Source: Schistocerca nitens
Lineage: Eukaryota > Arthropoda > Insecta > Orthoptera > Acrididae
Assembly (NCBI RefSeq): GCF_023898315.1
Contig: NC_064619.1
Coordinates: 302,350,150-302,414,149 of the forward strand
Length of the DNA: 64,000 nucleotides
Direction of reading: 5' to 3'
Positions within the stretch are counted from its first letter, which is position 1; every line of letters starts with the position of its first letter. Under the pieces are notes generated by a model. The model was not told the origin of the DNA, made no database searches, and saw only the letters and a program-made list of their open reading frames with translations. Positions 52,575 through 64,000 of this stretch are shown here, piece by piece. A program made the translations under genes and the position numbers.

Positions 52575-52900
52575 TCTACATCTTCATTTAAATCTACAAT
52601 CCGCAATCCATCTAAAGGTGAGTGGCGGAGCGTACGTCGTGTACCACTAACACTTTTCCTCTTACTGTTCCAGTGGCAAAACGTTCGCGAGAGGAACGAC
52701 TGCTGGTAAGGCATTGTGTGAGCTCGAATCCCTCTAATTTTACGTTCACGGTCTTTTCGCGAAGCATACGCTGCGCCACAAATTTAAATGATCATTCCTT
52801 TGAAGCCCGTACTTGTGACCCATTGCGACGCAGAAGTTTGAAATTTGTCTCAAAGGTTCCTACAACCTTCCCCAGTAATGGGGAAAAACGTGCCACCCTG
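52575..52900 (-). repeat. LINE 3' UTR-like interspersed repeat
   Basis: TACATCTTCATTTAAATCTACA, TGAGTGGCGGAGCGTACG and GGTCTTTTCGCGAAGCATACG match in order the reverse complement of a common orthopteran jockey-like LINE 3' end as I remember it. No RT domain follows. It sits ~200 bp upstream of the protease-homolog TATA box. Confidence 0.4.
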
Positions 52901-53742
52901 TGACGTCATCCATAGGCCCGTAGACGCTTCGAACAGATAGGTGTCGCCACATGCGAAAAAAAGTCAAGAGTTGAGAAGTTCTTGTGAGGTGCAAGGTGGG
53001 TTAACGATGTCACATTGGCACCAGATTGCGCTACAGTTCTACCCAACACCACTCTGGATGTGTCACACGATGGAAAGATCGTCACGCATCGTCTTATCCA
53101 TATTTCACCCCTTCTTTTGACGTCTCTATGATGGAGGCCAGAATCACGACTCCCAGTGTTGAAATCACACGGTTTTCTTATGCGTCACCGAGGAAGACAT
53201 TTAAGACACACCACCGCTCAGATTAGACATAAAAAAGTATCAGGCGATGGCGTAAAGAGCGTCAATGAAACCACCCGTTCTCTTGGAGAGTTGATTGTTA
53301 CATATTTCGCTGTCGAAAACAACAGTTGACAGTTCGATGAGCAACAAGATGACGCTCTTGACAACATTCGACGTTGCTGACACCCCCGGGTGATCAACTC
53401 TAAAAGGACATCGTGGGGTTGCAACCCCCGCTGAACGTGACCTGACCCGTTTGGAGTGTAGTGTGACCGGAATTTTTTCTCTGTTACACTGAGTGGAACC
53501 ACTAGGGACTGTTCAAAACCATTCGCCGAAATCTGAAAGCGATCCGAAGCAGCAATGGATGTTTGTGCTTTTTCAGCCCCCCTGTTTCGCGTCCTTCTGT
53601 GGCGTGTTCACGAACGGGCTGGGGGTAGGGGGATATGACATTGAAATGTAGTTGAACAAAACGGTAAAGCGTGCCAGTAAGACTCTCTAGTCCGGTAACA
53701 CCCTTGGTGCCAAACGCGCACCTATGTTGAGCACTTTTCAAA
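52901..53742. other. No feature recognised upstream of the protease-homolog gene
   Basis: Short open frames on both strands have no family signature or splice context. Possibly old repeat sequence. Confidence 0.4.
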
Positions 53743-53955
53743 TGTACAGTCGTGCTCAAAAGTATCCGAACGATCTGAATTGCATTTCGCCTGAGTCGCA
53801 TACAACCCTCATAACGCAGCTGTCTAGCAGGTCCTCCAATCGCTCCTCGGTACAGTCGTTTGACTATTGAAAATGGTTCCAACACATCACCACTAGAAAA
53901 CACTGCTCTGTATCGCAATAACTCAAGATGTAAAGTAATACCACGATTCTACAAA
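53743..53955. repeat. Tc1/mariner-like terminal sequence
   Basis: TACAGTCGTGCTCAAAAGTA at 53744 has the TA start and the GCTCAAAAGTAT pattern of Tc1-family ends. A matching inverted end was not found, so it is a solo end or truncated MITE. Confidence 0.35.
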
Positions 53956-55456
53956 TATCTGCGAACACCTTATCACAGTTAAGACTGTCCTTAAGGCTTG
54001 TAAGCTCACATTTATTACAATAAATGACATACTTGAAATGTTACTACTCTCATTATTACGTCAGATAGATAATGCACGTAGTAAGTTCGTCGTATTCATG
54101 ATTTCCTCAGCAAAGTAACATACCGTACGTATTATTTAACACAAAATGACATTAAAAATTTAACTTTCTCACGAGCTGCTAGTTGACAATATGTATGAAC
54201 TTCAAATGATACGACGAACCGTCTCGTTCTACATATGGATTCAAACCCAGGTCATTCAGACTAAGCAAAGATTTTCTGACTGACGGAAACTAACAGTCAT
54301 TCCTGACCAGGCATACAGAGAGTGATATACCTAGATTTTAGACAGTATCAGTTAGGAAATATCAACTTTAAATTACATAACGTAAACATTTTTAACGGAC
54401 GCGAATTCCTACCCAGCATCTACTGTCCCTGTTAACGAACTTCGAGAGATGTTAAATATTGCTTCTTCACAAGTAACGTACTTGAAATGCTGTGAGGTAA
54501 GGCTTTGTGTTGGACAGGGATTCGAACCCAGAACCTAATCGGATTCTTATCGAAGCACAGTCAACTGTGACATATCGGATTTTCTCGGCAGTAGCACGAT
54601 GTTTTAACTGAAATGACGAGAAGAAACATTAATTTTTTCCTTCCCAAGACTCCAATCCGGCACCTATCGCTGTTATATTCTAGAGAAAACGAACGTTAAA
54701 TGTGGGCTTGTTACACCAGCAGCGACATGTGAGCATGTTTGAACTAGAAATATATGACGAAGAGTTCAGTGCTGACAGGTAATCTAACCCCACACACATC
54801 GTTGTTGACCACACACAAACAGACGTCAGCTACCGAATTTTTCTCCACCAGCAGCTTGGAATAGCATCCTTGAACTTACAGTAATCTCGCAAATAGTTCT
54901 GTGTCTCACTGGGAGTAAAAAACGACAGATTTCGTTAGTGTTGACAACGAATGAAAATACATTAAAAATCAAAATTATTATCCACAAGCAGATAGGTGTT
55001 CTCATGCTATAACTTGATAATACATAATGAAAACTTTAATGCCGGGTCAGGATTCGAACCCATTCACGGGCAATATGTGGAGATGTTGAGGAATCTGCAG
55101 TATTGAACAAACAACAAATTGTAGTCGAGCTGTATTGTCACGAAGGGATCAAATTCCGCGTTAAGGCGGTCTGCGTTGCATTCCCAGTTCAGAACCAATT
55201 TTATCGTCATACAGAAGCTCAAATAAAAGTTGGAATAAGGGTCCTGTGACCCTACATAGCGTTTGTTTCGTCACTAGAAATAAATAACTAGTATAAGAAA
55301 GGTTACTGGTGACAGAGTATCTACATGTCGCCACTCCTCACTTTACTGTCTACTTGGTAGAGAAAGAATATCATGTTTAATGTGAATATCAGGCCACAAT
55401 GCCGTTATACATCTCTACTTGCCGTGGCCAGAAGAGGATGGAATCTGTCTGTCCCC

Positions 55457-55488
<32 letters not shown>

Positions 55489-55490
55489 CA
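55457..55490. repeat. (TAA)n microsatellite with A tail
   Basis: Eight TAA units followed by A9. Confidence 0.85.
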
Positions 55491-57566
55491 TCAGCAGCAG
55501 TTGGAATCGAACCAAGCCCCTGAGTATACGAATCTATCAGCAATCCAAAAGACCACTCAATCGTCGCCTCTGTTGCCAATTTTTCTATTGTAACACCGTT
55601 CCGCCACACTGGATGAGAATTCTGACACACAGGCTCCCTGTAGTGGTTCGCATCATGTTCAGTACATTCATTTACTTGGTTGACCGAATCGCCATGAACT
55701 ATCTGCCTCAGCTACCCAGTGCATACATTCGACTCTATTTTGTAATCACCGAAATAAAATCACGTAACTGCCACATACACAGAACTGCCAACAGTGGAGG
55801 ATGCAGAAATTTAAACAGGAAGTGTTCTTTTCCACTTGAGCTACTCTATTGCGCTATCTGTTTGTTGAAAACGTCGTGCACTGCAAAAGAAAAGCTGTAA
55901 CTGTCTGTCACTCAGAAGTTTATATTCGGCCATATGCATTATCTCACAACACTGTGGAATGCGGAAGTTCTGCGGCAATTGTTCTTGACTTCTGGAGATG
56001 CTGTAATTATGGTTCAGCTATTAGTATAACGGTAAGTGAAGTGCACCGTAAACGAAACGTCGCGAGTTCAAATATGTTCACTGCTACGTTTTTTTAAAAC
56101 GCAGTTCTGCTGTCTGCTGAAGTTATCAATCTAATGTAACATTCAACATAATTCCCTTCACTTCTCAACCCAAAATAGTCACATGTGGAAAAAGGGCCAA
56201 CTACTGCGACATTTTGTTCTTTTCGAGTTTAATAGACGGCCAGGCAGCAGATGCATCTCAAAACTTTTGTATTATGTATGGGGAGAGCGCATCGTGCCAA
56301 AATACGTCAGAAAAGTATTTTCTACATTAGCTGTCGTGTGGTAGTGGCATTTTATTCTTCTCCAAACCTTGTTTGACAGCTTTAACCCAGAACAAGTTTT
56401 CTACATCCATGTAATCAATAAACCGCATGTGCATTGTCAGACTGTTATAGATAACAGCAGAGAATTTGCATATATCGTTGATGATTAATTTCTCTCTCAT
56501 GTTTACTATTGTTTAAACAACACTAAAAGAAACCCTACGAAAATTGTGCACTGTATTATAAGAAATGAAATAAAACTACCCTCGATAACCGAACCGAAGT
56601 AGTAAAATACTACTCACTTAGATTTCGATTGTATCTGTGTTTAACTGATATGCTGTGTCATACTCAAAAGGTATGTAAATATAGCATTTCATAGACAAAG
56701 TTATGTATTCCCAGAAACACAAAATTTGGTTGTCAGTAACAGAAAGAGGCTTTACCTGCTGTGCAGCATTGTAAGTTTTTCACCATTGCACTATGAACCT
56801 GAAGTATTTTCTTGCGTTTTCCTTATCGATGTTTGACCTGACTGCTTGTAGCTCTTTCACAGAAGGGTTAAAAACGTCACAGTCAGCGAGACTGGAACCG
56901 CGAACCACAACAGACGCTTTTTTACAGGTCAGCACGTTACCACAGAGTTACTGAAGATGTATAGGTCTCAGGTTATTATTACGAGGTCAATCTTGACTAG
57001 AACTCGTAACTCGCTATTTAAAGGACAAGATTAGTTGCAATTTCCACGTGCAACGACTTTCCTGGGCTGAAGACCGTAAATTTACAATCTTTTGTTACAC
57101 CTCAAGCGATAATAACTTAGATTATTCAATGGAAATGACAGGAAAAATCAAGTGAACTTTGAGGCTTAATTCCGTGCACACCAGGAAGTAACTCGTCGAT
57201 CACAGAGTTGCCAAACATACCTTAACTTGTTGCCAAATGTCAGTTACAGTACCAGCAGGAAGAAGACGAACCAATGTGTTCCAACAGAGGGCTGGGAAGT
57301 GACCATAGCTGGCATCTCAAAGACGCGGCCGGCACGGCCTGGAATACGTAATGCGTCTGATTCGCATTTCTGTGACTAGGTTTGGGTACTGGAGCGTAGT
57401 TGCTAATAATACTCAGAACTGTCTGTAAACTAAGCATCATAAATCAGTAACTCCCATAGTTGTTTTTATATTTCTTTCGTAACTGCACTCAAAACTCATT
57501 AATGGACGTTTTCGTGCTTGCCCGATAGTCGAGAACAACAAACAAATACAAATCAGTATTTGTGTC

Positions 57567-57574
57567 TGTGTGTT

Positions 57575-57655
<81 letters not shown>
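57567..57655. repeat. Compound (TG)n-(AG)n microsatellite
   Basis: TG units at 57567-57592 followed by about 30 AG units to 57655, with one ACAG interruption. Confidence 0.95.
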
Positions 57656-59000
57656 TAAATACTTTAAAAAAATGAGAGAATAAATAATTATTGTAGGGAT
57701 ATTGCATCATGGTACGTAAAGAAATCATTCATTAAAATGATACATTCTACATCATTACGAAATGTTGTACTCATGATCAATGGAACAAATATTAATCCAA
57801 TCTAACCTAATCTAATGTAATCTAATCATATTGATGACTAGCCATGAAGAGTCATGAATTACCGAAATTTTCGCCAATATCAGTAACCAAATCTAAACTT
57901 GAAAATAAAAGACCACAATTTTTGTAATGAACCGGGACTCCTATCAAGACCCTTTTGTCTATGTTAACTAACGAACGATGTCTGATATACCTCCATTCAG
58001 AAGATGAAGCGCATGATGTGAAGACCTGTGACAGAGATACGAACCCAACACGTAATCGGATTGTTAACTAAGTAAAATCAAATGTTATGTTTCGGTTTTT
58101 CTTACCAGCTGCTAGGTGTTTGAATCTAAAATAAGGATAAAAATTTTTGAGCCTGAGCGACAATCGAACCGCACACCTACCGTCCTTTACCATCCACGAA
58201 TATAGCTTAAGTAACAATTGGTTACTCACCAACAGTAAGATGTGTGCGTGTTTGACAAGAAATAACGACACCTATTGCGAATATTGGCATCACATGAAGA
58301 GACATGAAAAGTGCATGCTAATTTTCACTAGCAGGCCAGTGTGCACGTGATAGGGCTTGAAATGAAATTATGAATATTTTTGTACTGAATCAGTATTTGA
58401 GCCCACATACTTACCTTTGGAGGAGACCTAGAGAAGACTGCAGTCTTGGGAAAAGGAACGAAATGACTGAACTATACTGTTCCGAGAGATTCAGATCCTC
58501 AAGAGAGGAGATTCGAATTCAAATCACAGTCCAGCACCAAATTTTTCAGCGTCTGTAGTTCAATCAACTAGGAGTAAAATAAGAGCCCTGTTCCTTTAAA
58601 TGGCTATCGGTTCATCAAATAAAATAAAATTTTCTAATGTAAGTTTACTGGCGACAGTATTTCTGTTTACCATGACTTACGCCTATGTCATTTCCCAACG
58701 TAAACCAGCTTTGCCCAGCTGGTAATGAAGGAACGTGATGTTTAATGCGGATTCGGAATTATAGCGTCTTTCTCTTGAGGTTACCAGAGGTAAAGTAAAT
58801 CTGTTTGTGTCTCTTAAAAGCAAATGCCTGAACCCACGCATTGCACCTGTGATAGTTCGTTCCACCAGACCATTGTGGCCACATTTCCCAGCCCCAAGAG
58901 TGTGCTGTAACGGATCATATGCTTACAAAATTAGTCAGGGGGGGAAAATGCGAGTCTATTAAATGGTTAAGTAGAAGCATGCTTCTGACGCGGAGATTAT

Positions 59001-62000
59001 GCTATTCCCATGTCAGCAGGATGTAAAGACTCTTCTAGGCATCATAGCCTCGATGTGAAGCCATTTTGAAATTTTCACTAATTCAGCAAATTCCTTAGTT
59101 CGACAAAAATCCACTATGATGTGTGAAGTTACTGGATAATTCCATTATTACCGTCATTATTACTATCATTTTCTTCATACCGCTGCTGGAACACATGTGC
59201 TTGAACATCATTTAATGCCTTTTGGTCTTTATATAAGTAGTTGCCCAAGAACAGGTTCTTTCTCTGTCTACGGAATTCTTTTCATGTTAAAATAAAACAT
59301 CAGGAATTACTCGTAGATTACATTAAAACTGAAGTAATTGATGAAGACATCGCTTGATAACAAAAACGCGCTGTCTTTCTTCATTTACTTGCACCTAGAA
59401 ATGGCTGTCGAATACTGCCAAACCAAAAGCCAAGGGATCTTACTGCCCTCCGATATACGTCGCTGTCAGTTCTTCCATATGATTTGGTCGACGTGGCCTG
59501 TTTCAAGTTGTGTATGACACAGAATGTTTTAGAAAAGCAATTGTTTTCCTTTGCAATAAACAGAAAGATATTCATTCTACGCTATCCAAGTTCAAAATTT
59601 TCGCAATATTTGTTTAAATTTAATATTCGCTTCTGTAATGTGGGAAAGTATTTCACAGTTGCAAAAACCGCATCCGACCCATTGACCCTCAGAGTGACAC
59701 CAGTTTAAGTAACCTAATGTAGCGAAGACCGTTTGTCAGTGCTGTTTCTCACCGGAGAATTCGCAATTAACCCATTGAGCTCGATAAGTACACTGTAACA
59801 GTAATTTCTGTGTGTATGCAATACATACGGATTGTAGAATTTAGTGGTGCTGTGTCTTCCACTTCTGTATACAATATGCCTGATCTAAACGGGCCCTTTA
59901 TCAATACAGGCCCTTGCAGTGCAACATCATACTGACAAACGTAATGTGCTTTTACTGACAACCTCACTGTTGTTTTTACCTGATTTTGTAATCATTTAAA
60001 GAAAACAACATGACCTTTCAGTGGGAGACATTTCGTCCCCCTTTTCCTTCTGTGAAATTTGTTAGTAAGCTTTTTGCCTTTCCACCAGCGAACTGCGGTA
60101 GAGTACGGCTGGTAAACGATTCAGAAACCACGATTTAGTGCCGTTATGACGATTCCTTTAAACATTGTCGTAGCTGAAGGTATTTAGTTTCTTCTTAAAT
60201 AGTCTTACGCAACAACGTTCACAGATATCTCAAATAGGAAAAGCTGTTTATCCAAGTAAGAAGGTTGTAAAACAAACAGTTTGTGTCAGGTTGATCTTTT
60301 CGTCTGATAGCACTGTGCAGGTATTTTGTCTAAGAGGTATCACAAGTAGTGTTGCTGCAGCTGTGGGAAACATTGGTTGAAAACGAGTTTATCACCAATG
60401 GTTACAGTACTGCTAAATATTCGAAATGATTACCAATCTAAGACTGAGTTGATTGTTGAACTGAGGCGTATTTATTATATTGAAGGTAGACTGTGTATCC
60501 TTGTCTTCCTTGAGTGGGCAGTGGAAGGCGATTACACACACGTATACATACTACGAATACTTTGAACACTATAGTTAACATTGCTCTTATAAACTAATGT
60601 TTTTTTAATTCTTCTGGGTCTACAGCGTGCAATAAGTGTTGTAGATACAGTCTTAGACAAAAGAATTGACCACCGAGTTGTTCATGTAAGGTGGACAATA
60701 TAGTCGTGCTCCCCTCAGAATTCTGTCTGGCAATATGCTCGATCTGGCAACATTGTAGACTACTGCACATCCTGGAGGAAGTCTTGACTGCAGTGATTAC
60801 ATCAGTCTTGACTACGACCGTAGTCTTGAGGTAAAACATGAGACTATCTAATACGACATCTGGCAACAGAAAGCGTACGTCGACAAAACTTTTATCGCCC
60901 CTTTCCTCTCAGTGCTGAAACTATGAGTGTAATTCAAGCGAATCCACAATATATTTCGCTTTCTGTCGCATTGGTAATAACAGTTTCGTTCAAAACTATT
61001 TTAGCGATAGATTTCTTTGCCAGCCATCTGCCTCTGAACACCACATGCGTCTTTGTTCTCTGGGACCCGTTTGCTACCTACCGGCAGGGGCTGAGGCACT
61101 GCGCTGTCTCGCCTTCTGCCGATGTCTGCTCCACTCCGCACTCTCGACCATGTAAAATGCTTTAATGTTGATGAGTGGTGACCCATAAAATTTGTCCACG
61201 ATTTGTGTTCCACCCTCGATAACAACGGAGGTACAAAATCGTTTTTACATATTTGATGAGTATTTTATTACACTAGTATGTAATACATCAATGTGGCACA
61301 GTGATCCAGTGTGCTATAATTAAAGCGTCAAATCCTGTTCTTTTTTCTTTCACAGGAGATTCTTCAAATAATTTATTTTTGTCATGGATTAATATGTGTT
61401 AACCAAGCACAGAGAGTAAATGCAATGTATTGTGTTTGGTTTCTTTCTTTGATTCCTTATGGTAAATGGATGTGAAACATTGTGTCAATACCTTTCAGAA
61501 CCTGTTCTATAGCTACTCAGGCAAACTGCTTGTTTTGAGGTCCGTACATTAATTAATGGAGAAGTGAATGCTGTTCAAAAGTGACATTTAAAATATTCAA
61601 TTGGATTTAAGGCGACAAAATTGCCCATATTTGAAGCTACACAGAGAGAAAGTAAGTTGCTAGAGCAGCTGTTACCAAATGTCTGCAGAGAGTTCCTAAT
61701 TGCTTCTGTGGAAATTTAGCATAGAGGCCCTATAGTAATCAAGAAGTTTATTTCCATCATACTTATCACCCTGGCATGTGAGTCTTAAGTGAAGAACAAT
61801 ATTGACATTCGTATCGTTGACGCTCGATTCGAATTTCTTCAGAGACGCTTGTATTGTGAAGCAGTCTGGCAGTCAGAAAGCCGAGACCTATGACCATTAA
61901 CACAACTTGTTGTGTCGAGCTACCAAAAGGACTTGATGTGTAAAGGTTTTCTTCGGATTTCGTTACAGAATTTTTTCTGGAAATTCGCAGGTCCACAAAA

Positions 62001-64000
62001 TAAATCAGAAAAAAAAGCTCGCACACCCTGATCCCTGCCACGGTTAGAACTGACGACTCATTGAGTCATTGCGACACGAGAAATGGATGGGGGCACGGGG
62101 CTACGGTCACACTGCTGCCAGCACACCACTCTCATCATGGTATTGGTCGCCCAGCCTCATAACACATCGTTAACGATAATAGAAGTTGTCACTTATGTGA
62201 AGAATAGCATTTCTTTAGCCAAAAAATTGAATTTTCTGTCTCAGTGTCTAGGGGTTATATAACCCGACTGATTCAAGTGGAAAGGGAATATCAAGTGAAT
62301 TTAGCGAGTCAATTCAGTATCATACATGGAAGTGATTGCACTGTCACTGCCAAATTTTTGTGACGATGTTGCCAATTGTCAGTTGTGCTAGGAACAGCTC
62401 TGTAGCGGTATGCGAGGAGAATCCCGTGCTCGTGTCATAGGAGGATACGAAGAGGAGGCACGGGGTTTAGTTAATATGCAGCGTTTTCTCCTACAAGTTG
62501 TGTCAAACATTCAGGTGTATAAACTTCCATCACGATTACAGTTTCCCACAAAATATACACGAATAAAACAATTACCCTGTTACTTTGTGACAAAAGATTA
62601 TTTCAGTACAATAAAAAGTCTTTGGAAATCAAATTTGCCCACCTGTCACGAAAAGTAAGATAACAAACACTTTGCACCTCCAAATCTATTGCATCTATGT
62701 GCAGTCTTGTGACCATACAAGTAGAATTTCATGAATTGCACGAGAATGTAGAAAAATGTTGGTGGGGATGGAAGCTATAAGAAACAGAGTTAACTAATTA
62801 CTCTGTGCCAAGCAATAATCAATATGTTTGAAAATTCAGAAGAGAAGAAACTAAAAATTATGCCCATCAAGACAGAAACTGAAGTGCAGATGCAGGGACT
62901 GTGCAGATCTGGGCTTTTTCATCTTCAGATCTATACAAATAATGTATACTAACCAGTGTATTCATTGCTTTTGTAATGTTTCCCTCTTGTTTAGTCTTCT
63001 AATGATGAACTGGATCCACGCCCATGAGTCTGATTGTTTCTTTGTATCCTTCCATCTACTATCTTTGTGTGTTATTGCTCAGTGTTCAAAAAGCAAAATG
63101 TTATGCCTGCTCCCACGAGGTATTAGAACGAGGTCCCAAGAAGGCTAACGAAGGATAATCAAAATACATTGAGATGCCAATTTGTCTGTTGTCATGGTGT
63201 TTAGTTGACAGAAATAGTTGCCTATTATTGCCTGCATTACCGGCATCCCATTGTTGTCTTTTCTTACTGAGATTTTCATATTACCCTAAACACAAGACGC
63301 CGAGATAAATGTGTATATTCTCCGTAATGAAACATTCCACGTTCCAATCATCCTGACCCGTTCGTTACGTGCATCGACAGTAACGAGTGATAGGAAAGTT
63401 GTTGTGAGGTGACAAATAACAATAAAAAAGGTAGTAGTAACAAATCAGTAATCAAGGATGTTCACTACATTACAGACAATTGTTAACGATTAACAAAATA
63501 ACCAAAAAAGGCTGAGTGTTAATTGGCGCACAGCATTGGTGTTCTTACAACTTTGTTACTGAATTCTGTTGTGGTTGTTTGCAGAGGGAAAAGAGAGAAC
63601 CTTGCAGCCATACATATCGCTAGTACAACGAGATGTTACCTGTCAACTTTCCTTGCTTTCCATCATGAGATGTTTGTATTTTCCCACCTCCGCATTGCAA
63701 ATGTTTTGAGTGAAATGCCCAGTCGATGCGCTGTTGTTTATACGTCAATTCTACCAACATTGAGAGTTGTTTAGTTTTCGGGGTTTTGTAAAATTCCTGG
63801 ATTCGTCTCGTCGCTGTGCAGCCTATGAAAAGGATTGCGGAAGACTCCCAAATAAATTCCAAAGTACAGTGCAGTTTTAATACCAATATATTTCCAGGAC
63901 TCTGGTGTCCGAGCCTGGTGAACTGTACCAGTTACATCACATGTACCCAAAATTGACATCAAACGACACAGAGTTCACAACAATCAACAAACGAATGAGC
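59001..64000. other. No recognisable gene or element
   Basis: AT-rich sequence with only short open frames on both strands, none with a family motif, splice pattern or codon bias I can defend. A few tRNA-like antisense half-sites may exist (for example near 62035). Probably intergenic or intronic. Confidence 0.5.

Larger units (their letters stand above)
54000..59000 (-). repeat. Region of degenerate ~120-135 bp units with antisense tRNA B-box-like motifs
   Basis: GGATTC(G/A)AACCC or close variants occur at about 54239, 54521, 55050, 55503, 58038 and 58165. These are the reverse of a Pol III B box. CAGC(A/T)GC(TAG)-type motifs recur near 54175, 54597, 54717, 54850, 54986, 58107 and 58335, often ~120-135 bp apart, followed by GTTTGAA(C/T). 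The unit around 54520-54620 (GGATTCGAACCCAGAACCTA, ATCGGATTTTCT) is recognisably similar to 58030-58120. Divergence is high, so unit borders are uncertain. No protein-coding gene is seen. Confidence 0.4.

Noticed and set aside
53502-53918. 138-codon - strand frame upstream of the protease-homolog gene
   Set aside because: No family signature. It overlaps a Tc1-like terminal sequence and has no promoter or splice context.
55373-55900. 175-codon + strand frame
   Set aside because: It runs through a (TAA)n microsatellite (poly-Ile) and tRNA-like repeats; no motif.
57785-57832. Telomere-like CCTAA/CTAAT repeats
   Set aside because: Only a few irregular CTAAT/CTAACC units, not (TTAGG)n.
62410-62658. 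RVIGGY segment as a second trypsin activation site
   Set aside because: Context is wrong: no signal peptide, no following Cys/His region, and no in-frame continuation of the fold.
1-64000. CRISPR arrays, bacterial operons or prophage
   Set aside because: Introns, poly(A) signals, Pol III SINEs and LINEs show eukaryotic DNA; no regularly spaced identical repeats were seen.

Overview
The window is eukaryotic and reads as an insect genome dominated by transposable elements, most consistent with a large orthopteran genome such as a Schistocerca-like locust. That identity rests on my recognition of the SINE, Tc1 and RTE families here and is an inference. There is no operon structure, CRISPR array or ribosomal RNA. 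Nearly every coding-like stretch belongs to a mobile element.

Two host genes are supported. (1) A 3'-terminal coding exon on the + strand (1678-1853) with a splice acceptor, a stop codon and an AATAAA signal; the protein is not recognised. (2) A two-exon, chymotrypsin-fold serine protease homolog on the - strand: exon 1 at 52333-52164 (TATA box, short leader, signal peptide, R-IVGG activation site) and exon 2 at 33920-33314 (rest of the fold, poly(A) signal at 33185-33180). The phases join cleanly to a 258-residue protein across an 18.2 kb intron. Catalytic His is Arg and catalytic Ser is Glu, so it should not be an active protease.

Layout. 1-850: RTE-type LINE 3' end. 1.1-1.5 kb: interspersed repeat with an (AT)n tail. 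1.7-2.0 kb: host exon. 3.3-9.0 kb: hAT transposase relic beside a LINE whose first ORF carries an SGNH-hydrolase-like domain. 9.8-12.05 kb: RTE LINE copy interrupted by a hAT-type MITE and a SINE. 15.7-19.0 kb: essentially full-length RTE LINE with target-site duplication (TSD). 20.4-21.6 kb: Tc1 relic. 21.7-23.7 kb: unclassified repeats. 24.1-27.3 kb: SINEs and LINE remnants. 27.4-33.1 kb: Tc1/mariner elements nested in each other, one with an intact transposase.

The protease-homolog intron (33.9-52.2 kb) holds Tc1 and mariner relics, foldback elements, a Penelope-like inverted pair with a hammerhead-like core, a shredded RTE LINE (38.4-43.3 kb), a mariner split by a hAT element (43.9-46.0 kb) and SINEs, two of them in tandem. 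The region upstream of the gene (52.4-64 kb) has no recognisable gene; 54-59 kb contains degenerate units with antisense tRNA B-box-like motifs.

The elements do not form a pathway. Their nesting gives a relative insertion chronology: old LINE and mariner relics, then hAT and Tc1 insertions, then SINEs.
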